64,000 nt of DNA from Chloroflexota bacterium (GTDB taxonomy: Bacteria; Chloroflexota; Anaerolineae; UBA2200; JACIWT01): assembly GCA_014360825.1 (NCBI GenBank), contig JACIWT010000010.1:57623-121622 (forward strand). Reading direction: 5' to 3'. A program made the position numbers and the translations under genes. The notes under the pieces were generated by a model, which ran no database searches, had not been told where the DNA came from, and saw nothing but the letters and a program-made list of their open reading frames with translations. Below are positions 55,266-63,495 of the stretch, one piece after another (positions within the stretch are counted from its first letter, which is position 1; each line of letters opens with the position of its first letter).

Positions 55266-55988
55266 ATGAGCGAGAACGAAGCAGAAATTACTCAACCCGA
55301 GGTTGAGGCAACTGAAGAGCAGCCATCAGCCGAAACGCAGGTGGAACCTGTCGCCGGGGAGACGGCGGAAGGGCCTGAGGGCGAGGTTCCAGCGGGGCAA
55401 GAACCTTCCACGGAAACATCAGAGGGAGCCCTAGCGGAAGGCGAGGTTTCTGCGCAAATACAAGATGGACGTGCTTGGTACGTCGTACACTGCTATTCGG
55501 GTTACGAGAACAAAGTCCAAAAGAACCTGGAGCATCGTATCGAGTCCATGGGGATGCAGAACAAGATCTTCCGCGTCGTCATTCCAACTGAAGAAGAAAT
55601 CGAAATTCGTGAGGGCCGTCGTCGCACCACCAGAAAACGCGTTTTTCCAGGCTACGTCTTGGTGGAGATGATCCTTGACGAAGATTCCTGGCAGGTGGTG
55701 CGCAACACTCCGGGTGTGACTGGGTTCGTGGGTTCGGGTACCAAACCAACACCTCTTTCCGAAGAAGAGGTAAGGAATATCCTAAAACGCATGGAGGTCG
55801 AGGCTCCCAAGATCAAGGTCAGTTTCCGGATCGGCCAAAGCGTACGCATCATCGACGGTCCTTTCGCCGATTTCATGGGCACCGTGGACGACATGAACCT
55901 GGAGAAGGGCAAAGTGCGCGTTTTAGTCTCTTTCTTCGGTCGCGAAACACCGGTAGAACTAGACTTCCTGCAGGTGTCAAAACTGTAA
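55266..55988 (+). CDS. nusG: Transcription antitermination protein NusG
   Basis: A 240-residue NusG. The NGN domain starts WYVVHCYSGYENKVQKNLEH near residue 70 and includes RKRVFPGYVLVEM. The KOW domain reads FRIGQSVRIIDGPFADFMG. The first 66 residues are an extra, Glu-rich acidic tail (MSENEAEITQPEVEATEEQ and on) not found in E. coli NusG. It couples RNA polymerase to Rho or ribosomes. Start ATG 55266; the frame is open further back into secE. Confidence 0.95.
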   Translation: MSENEAEITQPEVEATEEQPSAETQVEPVAGETAEGPEGEVPAGQEPSTETSEGALAEGEVSAQIQDGRAWYVVHCYSGYENKVQKNLEHRIESMGMQNKIFRVVIPTEEEIEIREGRRRTTRKRVFPGYVLVEMILDEDSWQVVRNTPGVTGFVGSGTKPTPLSEEEVRNILKRMEVEAPKIKVSFRIGQSVRIIDGPFADFMGTVDDMNLEKGKVRVLVSFFGRETPVELDFLQVSKL

Positions 55989-56024
55989 TCGCTCTGGCTG
56001 GAAGAGCATCTTGAGGGGAGATAA

Positions 56025-56450
56025 ATGGGTAAAAAAGTCAAAGCCATCGTTAAATTACAGGTTCCCGCCGGCAAGGCTAGCCCTGCACCACCAGTTGGCA
56101 CCGCGTTGGGCCCACATGGTGTGAATATCATGGCCTTTTGCAAAGAGTACAATGCGCGCACGGCGAGCCAGGCCGGTAGCATCATTCCGGTGGAGATCAC
56201 TATTTATGCGGACAATTCTTTCACTTTCGTCACGAAGACTCCACCCGCAGGGGATCTACTGAAGAAGGCAGCCGGTGTAGAAAAGGGCTCTAGCGAGGCA
56301 GGCAAGCAGATAGTTGGTAAGGTGACGCGCCAGCAGATCCGCGACATCGCGTCGCTGAAGATGCAAGACCTAAATGCCACCGACTTGGAAAGCGCAGCGC
56401 GGATCATTGAGGGCACCGCTCGTAGTATGGGTATCGAGGTGGTTGATTGA
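56025..56450 (+). CDS. rplK: Ribosomal protein L11
   Basis: A 141-residue L11, at the GTPase-associated centre. [20 protein letters not shown] and [20 protein letters not shown] open the N-terminal domain; [20 protein letters not shown] marks the rRNA-binding domain. It stands 36 bp after nusG and 61 bp before rplA. Confidence 0.98.
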   Translation: MGKKVKAIVKLQVPAGKASPAPPVGTALGPHGVNIMAFCKEYNARTASQAGSIIPVEITIYADNSFTFVTKTPPAGDLLKKAAGVEKGSSEAGKQIVGKVTRQQIRDIASLKMQDLNATDLESAARIIEGTARSMGIEVVD

Positions 56451-56511
56451 ACAGTAGTGTCCCTTGTCGTGGGAGGGCATTTCGCCCGTTTATGACCACA
56501 ATGGAGGAAAA

Positions 56512-57228
56512 ATGACTAAGCATGGTAAGAAATACCTGGAAAAGAAAACGTTGATTGATCCGGAGAAACTGTATTCGCCGGAAGAGGCTGTTGATTTGCT
56601 CAAACAGACGGCTTACGCTCGCTTCGATGAAACGGTTGAACTGCACATACGCACTGGCGTTGATCCGCGCCAAGCAGATCAACAAGTGCGCGGGGTAGTA
56701 CAATTACCTGCCGGCAGGGGTAAGAAAATCCGGGTGTTGGTCTTTGCTGAGGGGGAGGCAGAGAAGGTAGCCCGTGATGCGGGGGCCGATTATGTCGGCT
56801 CGGATGAACTGATAAAGCAGATCAGCGAGGGGTGGCTCGAATTCGACGTCGCCATAGCCACTCCGCAGATGATGGGTAAGGTGGGCCGCCTTGGGAAGAT
56901 CCTGGGTCGCCGCGGCCTGATGCCCAATCCTAAAGCCGGCACTATAGCGGACATCTCCGATTTGCCACGTATCATCGCCGAGTCTCGTGGCGGGCGTGTT
57001 GAATTTAAGATTGATAAGACTGCCAACGTGCACATCCCAATAGGCAAGATTAGTTTCACCAAAGAGCAACTTTTGGAGAATCTCGCCGCGGCGATGGATG
57101 CGATCATGCGCGCCAAACCGACCGGCGCCAAGGGTCAGTACATAAAACGAATTACATTGACAACTACAATGGGACCAGGGATCCGACTAGATCTTTCACA
57201 GGCTATGGCTCTCAAGCCTGCCGCCTAA
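56512..57228 (+). CDS. rplA: Ribosomal protein L1
   Basis: A 238-residue L1 of the mobile stalk by the E site. [40 protein letters not shown] and [20 protein letters not shown] are family signatures. In many bacteria L1 represses its own rplK-rplA mRNA. Start ATG 56512 with GGAGG upstream; the frame back to 56464 is not conserved. Confidence 0.97.
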   Translation: MTKHGKKYLEKKTLIDPEKLYSPEEAVDLLKQTAYARFDETVELHIRTGVDPRQADQQVRGVVQLPAGRGKKIRVLVFAEGEAEKVARDAGADYVGSDELIKQISEGWLEFDVAIATPQMMGKVGRLGKILGRRGLMPNPKAGTIADISDLPRIIAESRGGRVEFKIDKTANVHIPIGKISFTKEQLLENLAAAMDAIMRAKPTGAKGQYIKRITLTTTMGPGIRLDLSQAMALKPAA

Positions 57229-57365
57229 GCCCGAAATACTTCAACCCGAATGGTCGTTTCGGGTGCTGTACAGTTGTACAATAGAATATAGTCCCGCCAG
57301 TGACAGCAGGTGCGCTGCGACGCTTAATTAATGCCTGCCGAGGCAAGGACTTGAAGCCAAGCGAA

Positions 57366-57412
57366 CCCCTTGTGCACGCGAGTCTTTGTTTCGGCTAGCA
57401 CACGGGGTTTTT
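57366..57412 (+). promoter_or_regulatory. Ribosomal protein L10 leader: attenuator hairpin before rplJ
   Basis: CCCCTTGTGC (57366-57375) pairs with GCACACGGGG (57398-57407, one mismatch), followed by TTTTT. It ends the 221-nt gap between rplA and rplJ, which looks like an L10 leader (about 57300-57412): a conserved-looking TGCCTGCCGAGGCAAGGACT stretch precedes the hairpin. L10(L12)4 binding to such leaders is known to control rplJL. Confidence 0.65.
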
Positions 57413-57449
57413 AGTTTCCAGTCAAAACATAGCAAGGAGGTGATCATCT

Positions 57450-57983
57450 TTGGCTATAACCAAGGCTAAAAAGGAACAACTTGTTGCCGACTACGCCGAA
57501 AAACTTGCTCGGTCAAAGGCCATCATTCTGACGGATTACCGTGGCCTGACCATGGCAGAACTGACCGACCTGCGTAGGCAGTTGCGGGGTGTTGGAGCAG
57601 AATACCATATCGTCAAAAACCGGCTGGTTAGATTGGCAATGAGTAGGGCGGGTCGGACTGTACCTGAGGATCTGTTGACAGGCCCGATTGGCATTGGCTT
57701 TTGCTTTGATGATGCCGTAGCAGTAGCCAAAGCGATTGTCGAGTACGCCCAAAGCGCTCGCACTTTCGAGATCAAAGGGGCTGTAATGGGCGATAGCATC
57801 CTCAGCGCCACAGATGTAACCACCCTCGCCACGCTCCCGCCAAAAGAGGCTATACTGGCCCAAGTATTGGCGGCTATCCAATCACCAACCACTGGGCTGC
57901 TTGGCGTGTTGGATGCAGCGCTGCGCAACGTGCTCTACGTTTTGCAGGCTCGAGTCGAGCAATTGGGTGGCGTGGCTCATTGA
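57450..57983 (+). CDS. rplJ: Ribosomal protein L10
   Basis: A 177-residue L10, base of the L7/L12 stalk. The N-terminal rRNA-binding half has AIILTDYRGLTMAELTDLRR and EYHIVKNRLVRLAMSRAG; the C-terminal helix binds L12 dimers. The start is TTG at 57450, preceded by AAGGAGGTGATC, a 12-base perfect match to the usual 16S rRNA 3' end, which may offset the weak start codon. An L10-type leader with attenuator controls it. Confidence 0.96.
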   Translation: MAITKAKKEQLVADYAEKLARSKAIILTDYRGLTMAELTDLRRQLRGVGAEYHIVKNRLVRLAMSRAGRTVPEDLLTGPIGIGFCFDDAVAVAKAIVEYAQSARTFEIKGAVMGDSILSATDVTTLATLPPKEAILAQVLAAIQSPTTGLLGVLDAALRNVLYVLQARVEQLGGVAH

Positions 57984-58031
57984 GCCTGATCACAGAGTGT
58001 GCGAAAGAAATCTTAGAGGAGGTAACACTTC

Positions 58032-58430
58032 ATGTCCATTGAAAAAATCGTACAGGAGATCGAGAAACTCAGCGTCTTGGAACTCGTCGAATTGAAAAAG
58101 GCGCTCGAGGAGCGCTGGGGCGTCACAGCTGCATCCGTCGCCGTAGCCGCAGCCCCAACGACTGGTGCGGTCGCTGCTGGCGAGGCTGCTCCCGCTGCCG
58201 TGCAAGAGCAAACTGAATTCGACGTCATACTCAAGGAAATCGGCCCAGAGAAAGTCAAAGTTATCAAGGCCGTCCGCGAGATCACCGGCTTGGGGTTGAA
58301 GGAGTCGAAAGACGCAGTGGATGCCGTCGCAAGTGGTCCCAGTGTCATCCGCAAAGGCGTGAGTAAAGACGAAGCGGCGGCGGCGAAAGCCAAGTTGGAA
58401 GAAGCCGGCGCTGTAGTTGAGATCAGATAA
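58032..58430 (+). CDS. rplL: Ribosomal protein L7/L12
   Basis: A 132-residue L12, the multi-copy stalk protein that recruits translation GTPases. The N-terminal dimer domain (residues 1-35) is followed by an Ala/Val/Pro-rich hinge. The C-terminal domain has [20 protein letters not shown] and [15 protein letters not shown]. Family-typical length. It ends the ribosomal block; rpoB does not follow, unlike in most bacteria. A strong hairpin comes next. Confidence 0.98.
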   Translation: MSIEKIVQEIEKLSVLELVELKKALEERWGVTAASVAVAAAPTTGAVAAGEAAPAAVQEQTEFDVILKEIGPEKVKVIKAVREITGLGLKESKDAVDAVASGPSVIRKGVSKDEAAAAKAKLEEAGAVVEIR

Positions 58431-58489
58431 CCAAATAACATCGAAACTTCGTCCTGAAAAAAGTGCTCGCCGCCGGGATGAGGAGTTTA

Positions 58490-58532
58490 GACTCATAGCC
58501 CCACCGTTTTCATGATCGTGGGGCTATGAGTC
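58490..58532. terminator. Bidirectional terminator hairpin between rplL and the HExxH gene
   Basis: GACTCATAGCCCCAC pairs perfectly with GTGGGGCTATGAGTC (15 bp). It lies where two convergent transcripts meet, and its last bases overlap the stop codon of the minus-strand gene. Confidence 0.75.
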
Positions 58533-59280
58533 AATATTCCACTTTTCTGTGTAGGAGTATCTCTCCGGTCTTTTCCACGAGCAAGATCAGCACCAGGAAG
58601 ATAATATCCACTGTAGCAGTCAAGACGAGGGCATAGTTTAGGTAGTTCGCGGCGGATTGTACCACTCCTCGCCAGACAGGAGGAATCTTTAGCCCACCGC
58701 CTGCAAAGTAGAGGATGGCAATTGCGGCTATCAGAAAGATGAGCAACGTCCTCCAAGGGCGCAGATCGGAGTCGCTGGGCAACATCGCATTGCTAATAGC
58801 GAAAATGAGGTAGAGCCACACCCACGCATCTGGGGCCAAGATAAGGTTACGCAGGAGCGAGGACACTGCTTCTAAGGTGAGGGGTGTGATCATTCCTGTG
58901 GCAAAGCGCCAATGGCCGAGCCCTAAGATCAAGGTGCAACCTACCATTAGTGGCGCTACACCGATGATGCTCTCCCTCACCGGGTCTACGGCCGCTACCC
59001 GCACAGATCCGAAACTGATCTTGCCTTTGGATTTGCGTTTCGGGGCGATAGAGAGGTTTCCCGTTCTAACACCCAGCAGGCGAGCCACAGCCCAGTGGCT
59101 GACTTCATGTAATACCACACCTGGCAAGAGCACGAGGAAATTGAGCAGCGTGGCTACCTCTCTGTCTCCAGAGAAGAGCAGGCCAAGCCCCTGTAGGTGT
59201 GCGTTCAGCCATCTCTTCAAGAACATAAGGGACGCTAAGAGCGAGGCCAGCCAGATCACCGCCGTCCAAGTGCTAAGCAC
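58531..59280 (-). CDS. Membrane protein with HExxH motif (M50-like metallopeptidase candidate)
   Basis: A 249-residue polytopic membrane protein, about six hydrophobic segments. A zinc-type motif lies in a helix: LPGVVLHEVSHWAVARLLG (HEVSH near residues 58-62). This layout recalls site-2 proteases (M50). The expected second metal motif (LDG or NPDG type) is not clear; the only Asp-rich stretch is LPSDSDLRPW, which is a candidate third ligand. Proteolytic activity is uncertain. It lies 17 bp after tpiA on the same strand and probably shares its transcript. Confidence 0.55.
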   Translation of the reverse strand: MLSTWTAVIWLASLLASLMFLKRWLNAHLQGLGLLFSGDREVATLLNFLVLLPGVVLHEVSHWAVARLLGVRTGNLSIAPKRKSKGKISFGSVRVAAVDPVRESIIGVAPLMVGCTLILGLGHWRFATGMITPLTLEAVSSLLRNLILAPDAWVWLYLIFAISNAMLPSDSDLRPWRTLLIFLIAAIAILYFAGGGLKIPPVWRGVVQSAANYLNYALVLTATVDIIFLVLILLVEKTGEILLHRKVEY

Positions 59281-59297
59281 AGTTCCATGGCTCCTCG

Positions 59298-60074
59298 TTA
59301 GTAAGGCAGTCCCTTGGCTCGGGCGGATCGCCGTACGATCTCGACAAAATCATTTGCATCCAGGCTGGCCCCGCCCACCAATGCCCCGTCAATCTCCGGC
59401 TGGACCATGAATTCCTCGATGTTGTCCGGCTTGACACTGCCACCATACTGAATACGGATCGCCGACGCCGTTTTCTCGTCGTACAGATCCGCGATGGTGC
59501 CCCGGATGACCAGCCCAATGACACGGTTGGCCACTGCGCCAGTAGCGGGCTTCCCCGTTCCGATAGCCCAAATGGGCTCATATGCAATCACCAGCCCGCG
59601 CACTTGATCTGCCGACAACCCCATCAGTGCCGCTCGCACTTGACTAGAAACGACCTGTTCTGTCGCGCCGCTTTCATTTTGCTGCAGATTTTCACCAACG
59701 CAGATAATGGGCGTAAGGCCATGTGCCAGTGCTGCAACTGCCTTGCGGTGGACGGTTTCATCCGTCTCGGCGAAATATTGGCGGCGTTCGGAGTGGCCAA
59801 TGATGACGTATTCGCATAGGTCACGGAGCATCAGTGGCGAGATCTCACCAGTGTAAGCGCCCTGTTCTTCCCAGAACATATCCTGCGCACCCAGTTTGAT
59901 GTCCGTAGCCCGCAGAAGTTCTCGTACTGCGGTGAGGGCAACGAAGGGGGGACAAAGCACGCGCTCGACACTTTTGACTCCGCTCAGGCCGCGCCGCATC
60001 TTGCGCACTAAGGCTACGGCTTCCTCCACCGTCTTGTGCATTTTCCAATTGCCAGCGATTATGGGGACGCGCAT
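59298..60074 (-). CDS. tpiA: Triosephosphate isomerase
   Basis: A 258-residue glycolytic enzyme interconverting dihydroxyacetone phosphate and glyceraldehyde 3-phosphate. AGNWKMHKTVEEA holds the N-terminal Lys; the electrophilic His is in YVIIGHSERRQYF; the base Glu is in VIAYEPIWAIGTG; IQYGGSVKPDN and GALVGGASLDANDFV bind phosphate. It stands apart from gap and pgk, with its own promoter at 60122-60150. Confidence 0.97.
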   Translation of the reverse strand: MRVPIIAGNWKMHKTVEEAVALVRKMRRGLSGVKSVERVLCPPFVALTAVRELLRATDIKLGAQDMFWEEQGAYTGEISPLMLRDLCEYVIIGHSERRQYFAETDETVHRKAVAALAHGLTPIICVGENLQQNESGATEQVVSSQVRAALMGLSADQVRGLVIAYEPIWAIGTGKPATGAVANRVIGLVIRGTIADLYDEKTASAIRIQYGGSVKPDNIEEFMVQPEIDGALVGGASLDANDFVEIVRRSARAKGLPY

Positions 60075-60121
60075 AGAAGTATTCCTCCGTTCGAGCGTTG
60101 TGTAGGGACAACCTGGGATAC

Positions 60122-60150
60122 ATCTTACCAGAAGGCGCTGCCTCTGTCAA
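60122..60150 (-). promoter_or_regulatory. Promoter of tpiA
   Basis: Minus-strand TTGACA (60145-60150), 17 bp, TAAGAT (60122-60127), 48 bp before the tpiA start. Divergent from the tRNA promoter next to it. Confidence 0.75.
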
Positions 60151-60164
60151 CAACCTAGCGCCTT

Positions 60165-60193
60165 TTGTCATTCTCTTCGGTGTGTGCTACAAT
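60165..60193 (+). promoter_or_regulatory. Promoter of the tRNA-Ser pair
   Basis: TTGTCA (60165-60170), 17 bp, TACAAT (60188-60193), 35 bp before the first tRNA-Ser. Confidence 0.65.
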
Positions 60194-60227
60194 TTTCAAT
60201 GTCAGTGGACGTGCTGAAGACTGCAGA

Positions 60228-60316
60228 GGAGGGGTGCCGGAGAGGTTGATCGGGACGGTCTCGAAAACCGTTGTGGGGCTTATGCTTCACCGTGGGTTCG
60301 AATCCCACCCCCTCCG
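60228..60316 (+). tRNA. tRNA-Ser (anticodon CGA)
   Basis: Acceptor GGAGGGG / CCCCTCC; anticodon loop CTCGAAA on stem ACGGT/ACCGT; long variable arm (GTGGGGCTTATGCTTCAC) as in class II tRNAs; T arm GTGGG-TTCGAAT-CCCAC. CCA is not encoded. Confidence 0.95.
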
Positions 60317-60340
60317 CTGGCATACAGTAGCACATACTAC

Positions 60341-60426
60341 GGAGAGGTCGCATAGTTTGGTCGAGTGCGCACGATTGGAAATCGTGTAGGCGATGAGCCT
60401 CGCGGGTTCAAATCCCGCCCTCTCCG
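60341..60426 (+). tRNA. tRNA-Ser (anticodon GGA)
   Basis: Acceptor GGAGAGG / CCTCTCC; anticodon loop TTGGAAA on stem CACGA/TCGTG; long variable arm with GGCGATGAGCC; T arm GCGGG-TTCAAAT-CCCGC. It follows the first tRNA-Ser by 24 bp. CCA is not encoded. Confidence 0.95.
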
Positions 60427-60581
60427 CCTTTCCTCGATGGCTTGTATTCACCCCCGGGCCCGATTTGCCATTGGGAGTGGATCATATCGCCCTATTGGTC
60501 ATTCCTCGCGGCAGGTCCACACTCATTCGCAGGATCACCCACTGCAACAAGTGGCGGTTTTGATGCAAGCGCAATTGTAAT

Positions 60582-60610
60582 TTGACCAAATATGGTAGGT
60601 TTGCTATAAT
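60582..60610 (+). promoter_or_regulatory. Promoter of tRNA-Asn
   Basis: TTGACC (60582-60587), 17 bp, TATAAT (60605-60610), 10 bp before the tRNA. Confidence 0.8.
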
Positions 60611-60620
60611 AATTATGCAT

Positions 60621-60692
60621 TCCTCGGTAGCTCAACGGTAGAGCGGCCGGCTGTTAACCGGTTGGTTGTAGGTTCGAGTCCTGCCCGAGGAG
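60621..60692 (+). tRNA. tRNA-Asn (anticodon GTT)
   Basis: Acceptor TCCTCGG / CCGAGGA; anticodon loop CTGTTAA on stem GCCGG/CCGGT; T arm GTAGG-TTCGAGT-CCTGC. Unlike the other tRNAs here, the 3' CCA is encoded (60693-60695). Confidence 0.95.
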
Positions 60693-60749
60693 CCAATTTG
60701 ATCTATTAGCGGGATACGACCAGCCCCTGTGCATACTGAGAACCGAGTG

Positions 60750-60780
60750 GCTCGCCCAGGGTGACGTTCCCTGGGCGAGC
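60750..60780 (+). terminator. Hairpin between tRNA-Asn and the RRM gene
   Basis: GCTCGCCCAGGG pairs perfectly with CCCTGGGCGAGC (12 bp, 7-nt loop), followed by ACGCTTTTA. Likely the tRNA-Asn terminator, or a structure in the leader of the RNA-binding protein. Confidence 0.6.
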
Positions 60781-60832
60781 ACGCTTTTAGTCAAGTGTAT
60801 GATGGCCGCTCAGCGGCAGGAGGAGAGGAAGA

Positions 60833-61150
60833 ATGACCAAGAAGTTGTACGTCGGGAATCTCAGTTACAGTATGACCGAGGATGCTTTACGGGAATTGTT
60901 TACTCCCATCGGTGAAGTCACTTCAGTCACAATCATCACGGACCGCATGAGCGGCCGGTCCAAGGGATTTGGCTTCGTGGAGATGGCCACTGATGAGGCG
61001 GCTCAGGCTGCGATCTCGCAGCTCAACGGTACTACGGTGGACGATCGCCAACTCACGGTAGCCGAGGCGCGCCCACAGCGTCCTCGCGACGAGCGGCGTG
61101 GAGGGCGCGGCTATGGTGACCGACGGGGCGGTAGATCCCGCCGCTACTAA
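60833..61150 (+). CDS. RRM-type RNA-binding protein
   Basis: A 105-residue single-RRM protein. RNP2 is KLYVGNLSY (residues 4-12) and RNP1 is SKGFGFVEM. After the RRM (residues 1-80) comes an Arg/Gly-rich tail (RGGRGYGDRRGGRSRRY). This layout matches cyanobacterial and other bacterial Rbp proteins, often cold-induced. The RNA target is unknown. GGAGGAG precedes the ATG. No obvious sigma70 promoter is read between the hairpin at 60750-60780 and the gene. Confidence 0.93.
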   Translation: MTKKLYVGNLSYSMTEDALRELFTPIGEVTSVTIITDRMSGRSKGFGFVEMATDEAAQAAISQLNGTTVDDRQLTVAEARPQRPRDERRGGRGYGDRRGGRSRRY

Positions 61151-61311
61151 CCGCCCGCCGCTGACCGTGGTATTAGCGCAAGGAATCGAATACCGAGCGG
61201 CTGCAAATCTTGGCCGATGAGAAGTACTACGCATCGCCAATGGCAAGCGTAAGCCCCGCAGTTATCAGGTCCACACGTCACCTGAACTGCGTGAGGACAA
61301 TGGTAGGATAG

Positions 61312-61360
61312 CAAGGCCCCTTCGCATAGTTGTTTGCTGAACGGGGCCTTGCGCCTTTTT
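61312..61360 (+). terminator. Rho-independent terminator after the RRM gene
   Basis: CAAGGCCCC pairs perfectly with GGGGCCTTG (9 bp, 22-nt loop), then GCGCCTTTTT. It lies in the 321-bp gap 61151-61471, whose first 160 bp show nothing recognisable. Confidence 0.75.
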
Positions 61361-61362
61361 GA

Positions 61363-61378
61363 CGTGACTTTTGTCACA
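61363..61378. promoter_or_regulatory. CRP/FNR-like operator upstream of the M24 peptidase
   Basis: CGTGACTTTTGTCACA is a perfect GTGA-N6-TCAC palindrome, one base off the CRP core TGTGA-N6-TCACA. Its centre is about 42 bp upstream of the start predicted from TAAATT (61401-61406), the place of a class II activator, and no good -35 hexamer is present. Confidence 0.5.
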
Positions 61379-61471
61379 GACAGAAATGCAGCATCTGTGG
61401 TAAATTGTAATTGAGAAATGGCGGCATTTGTTTTGCTTTGCAAAGGATTGCAATAGAGAAGGGGTGTAGTT

Positions 61472-62581
61472 ATGGATGCTATCCACCGCGAGCGTATTGC
61501 TCGTCTGCAGGAAATCATGGCGACCCAAAATGTGGACGCGCTGTTAGTGTTGACATCAGAAGATTATGTCTACTTCACCGGCGACTTGCGTCGCCAACCT
61601 CGAGCCATCATCCCGCGAGAAGGCGATCCTATCTTGCTCGTCTTCGCCAGTGAGGTCGAAGAAGCGCGGGAGAACACTGGCTTGCAGGACATACGTCCCT
61701 ATCGTGGCCTCCATGAGATGATGCTGGCTATCATGTCCTATTTCAAAACGGTGGGCGAGAGACCCCGTGTGGCTATCTCGATGGAGTTCGGGACGCCTGC
61801 TTTTCTGCTCGAGCGTTTCAAGATGGCGAACCCGCGCGTCGAGCTGGTGGATTCGAAGCCGCTTGTGTCGCCCTTGCGCCAGGTGAAGTCAGCGGAAGAG
61901 ATAGACTTGATCCGCAAGGCCTCTGCTCTGGCCGACCTGGGCATTGAGACGGCCAAGCAGGTCATCCGCCCGGGCGTCACGGAATTGGACGTGGCCACCG
62001 AAGTCGAGTATGTGCTCAAGAAAAAGGGCATGGACCGGTTGTCTTTTCCCATGTTCGTGAACTCGGGCCGCCGTTCCCTCTGGCTCCATGGCACAGCCAC
62101 ACGCAAGGCGATTGAGTCCGGCGACCTGATTGTGGTGGACATCGGGCCGGTCTATCAGGGCTATTGTGCGGACATCTGCCGTACCTTTTCGGTTGGCGAA
62201 CCATCCCAAAAGGCAGCGGAACTTTACAATCTGTATTATCGAATGCAGACCACCGCCTTGAATGAGGCTCAACCAGGCAAGCCATTGCATCGGATTGAGG
62301 AGCAAATCGAGAAACTGCTTGACCAGGCCGGCTATCGCGATTACTACCTGCGCGGTTTCATACATGGCATCGGCCTGGGGTTCGAGGAGACACCCTTCCC
62401 CACTATCTTCCCGGAGGACGTGTTGGTGCCGCTGGAAGAAGGGATGACCCTGGCGGTCGGGCATGCCATCCTATCGGTTCCCGGCATCGGTGGGGCGCGG
62501 GTAGAGGATACGGCACTGGTAACCGCCAGCGGAGCCCAACTCCTGACCCACGCACCGCGCGAGGGGATCATCGTCGTCTGA
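61472..62581 (+). CDS. Xaa-Pro peptidase family protein (M24)
   Basis: A 369-residue metallopeptidase of the M24 pita-bread fold, related to Xaa-Pro dipeptidase/aminopeptidase and creatinase. Residues 1-130 are the creatinase-like N-domain. The C-domain metal ligands are visible: two Asp in VVDIGPVYQGYCADICRTF, His in GFIHGIGLGFEETPFP, Glu in LEEGMTLAVG and Glu in GARVEDTALV. It cleaves peptides next to Pro or related substrates. Start ATG 61472, with GAAGGGG upstream. Two small genes follow closely, probably in one operon. Confidence 0.9.
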   Translation: MDAIHRERIARLQEIMATQNVDALLVLTSEDYVYFTGDLRRQPRAIIPREGDPILLVFASEVEEARENTGLQDIRPYRGLHEMMLAIMSYFKTVGERPRVAISMEFGTPAFLLERFKMANPRVELVDSKPLVSPLRQVKSAEEIDLIRKASALADLGIETAKQVIRPGVTELDVATEVEYVLKKKGMDRLSFPMFVNSGRRSLWLHGTATRKAIESGDLIVVDIGPVYQGYCADICRTFSVGEPSQKAAELYNLYYRMQTTALNEAQPGKPLHRIEEQIEKLLDQAGYRDYYLRGFIHGIGLGFEETPFPTIFPEDVLVPLEEGMTLAVGHAILSVPGIGGARVEDTALVTASGAQLLTHAPREGIIVV

Positions 62582-62592
62582 GGAGGATGAGT

Positions 62593-63024
62593 ATGGCGAA
62601 AGGTACACAAAGGTTTGCAGTACATAGGCCGCTGGATGAAGTGCACCGCTATCTTAGCGATCCGGCCCGCGTGGGCGGAGGTTTGGCCTTCGTGCAGGCG
62701 ACAGAACGAGAGGACACGTCCATTCGCTGGCGGCTGAAATCGCCCATGTCCAGCATCACCAGGACACCGTGGTTCGATCTGGAGTTTGGGGTTGGCGACC
62801 GCGACATCCACTGGCACGGGCGCGGCGCTCATCTGGAGACGGTGGGGCACTTGCATTTGGTGCCCCAGGGCCCGACTGAGACAGGGGTCGAGTTCACGTT
62901 GGAGATGGTCGGCCTGGGTCCTATGGCGCTGGTAATCGAGCCGCTGGCGTCGGTGCAGATCGAATCGCAGATGGGCTATCTCGCCGACAGTCTGTGTGCG
63001 CAGTTTGAAACGAAGGAGCAATGA
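62593..63024 (+). CDS. SRPBCC-like small protein
   Basis: A 143-residue protein whose pattern (FAVHRPLDEVHRYLSDPARV, then alternating strands and a C-terminal helix IEPLASVQIESQMGYLADSL) resembles the SRPBCC/CoxG lipid- or ligand-binding fold. Similarity is at fold level only and function is unknown. The ATG at 62593 is preferred over that at 62587, because AGGAGG lies six bases before it. Its stop overlaps the DUF59 gene start (ATGA). Confidence 0.5.
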   Translation: MAKGTQRFAVHRPLDEVHRYLSDPARVGGGLAFVQATEREDTSIRWRLKSPMSSITRTPWFDLEFGVGDRDIHWHGRGAHLETVGHLHLVPQGPTETGVEFTLEMVGLGPMALVIEPLASVQIESQMGYLADSLCAQFETKEQ

Positions 63025-63323
63025 CTATGATCAACGAACAGGCCGTCTGGGAACAATTGGCGAAGGTGAGAGATCCTGAGTTCGGGCGTTCCATTATCGA
63101 GCGGGAGTTGATTGACAAAGTCGAGATCGAGGGTGATACTGTCCGCGTGCGTTATCACCTCACCGTGCCTTTCTGCCCGAAGCCTTTCGCCCTGCACATC
63201 GGGCGGGAGATCCGGCGAAAGGTGTCGGAAGTGGAGGGAGTCAGCCGCGTGGAAGTGATCGTTCAAGAACATTTGCAAACCGACGAGATCAACCGGGAAC
63301 TGGAAGCCGATCTCAACCAATAG
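63021..63323 (+). CDS. DUF59/MIP18-like protein (possible Fe-S assembly)
   Basis: A 100-residue MIP18-type (DUF59) protein. The core is VRDPEFGRSIIERELIDKV, then LTVPFCPKPFALHIG, matching the family's PDP...T...CP pattern with Cys in VPFCP. Members act in Fe-S cluster assembly (SufT, PaaD). Which one applies cannot be told; no suf gene is adjacent. The start overlaps the previous stop. A terminator follows. Confidence 0.8.
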   Translation: MTMINEQAVWEQLAKVRDPEFGRSIIERELIDKVEIEGDTVRVRYHLTVPFCPKPFALHIGREIRRKVSEVEGVSRVEVIVQEHLQTDEINRELEADLNQ

Positions 63324-63340
63324 CCTACGACAATGCGGGA

Positions 63341-63389
63341 GAGGAGTAAATCACCTGGGTGAGGGGGATTTACTCCTCTTTCTTTTTTT
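63341..63389 (+). terminator. Rho-independent terminator after the DUF59 gene
   Basis: GAGGAGTAAATC pairs perfectly with GATTTACTCCTC (12 bp), followed by TTTCTTTTTTT. Confidence 0.9.
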
Positions 63390-63420
63390 CTCCTATGGTG
63401 CGTTTTCTTGAAGGCGGAGT

Positions 63421-63450
63421 TTCCATTAGCGGAGAATGCTGCGCTATAAT
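63421..63450 (+). promoter_or_regulatory. Possible promoter of the secreted-protein gene
   Basis: TTCCAT (63421-63426), 18 bp, TATAAT (63445-63450). The -35 is weak. A palindromic repeat lies between it and the gene. Confidence 0.4.
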
Positions 63451-63495
63451 CTGAGCCGCCAGCGATAAAACAGTGCGGCGATGGAGGAATAAGGC

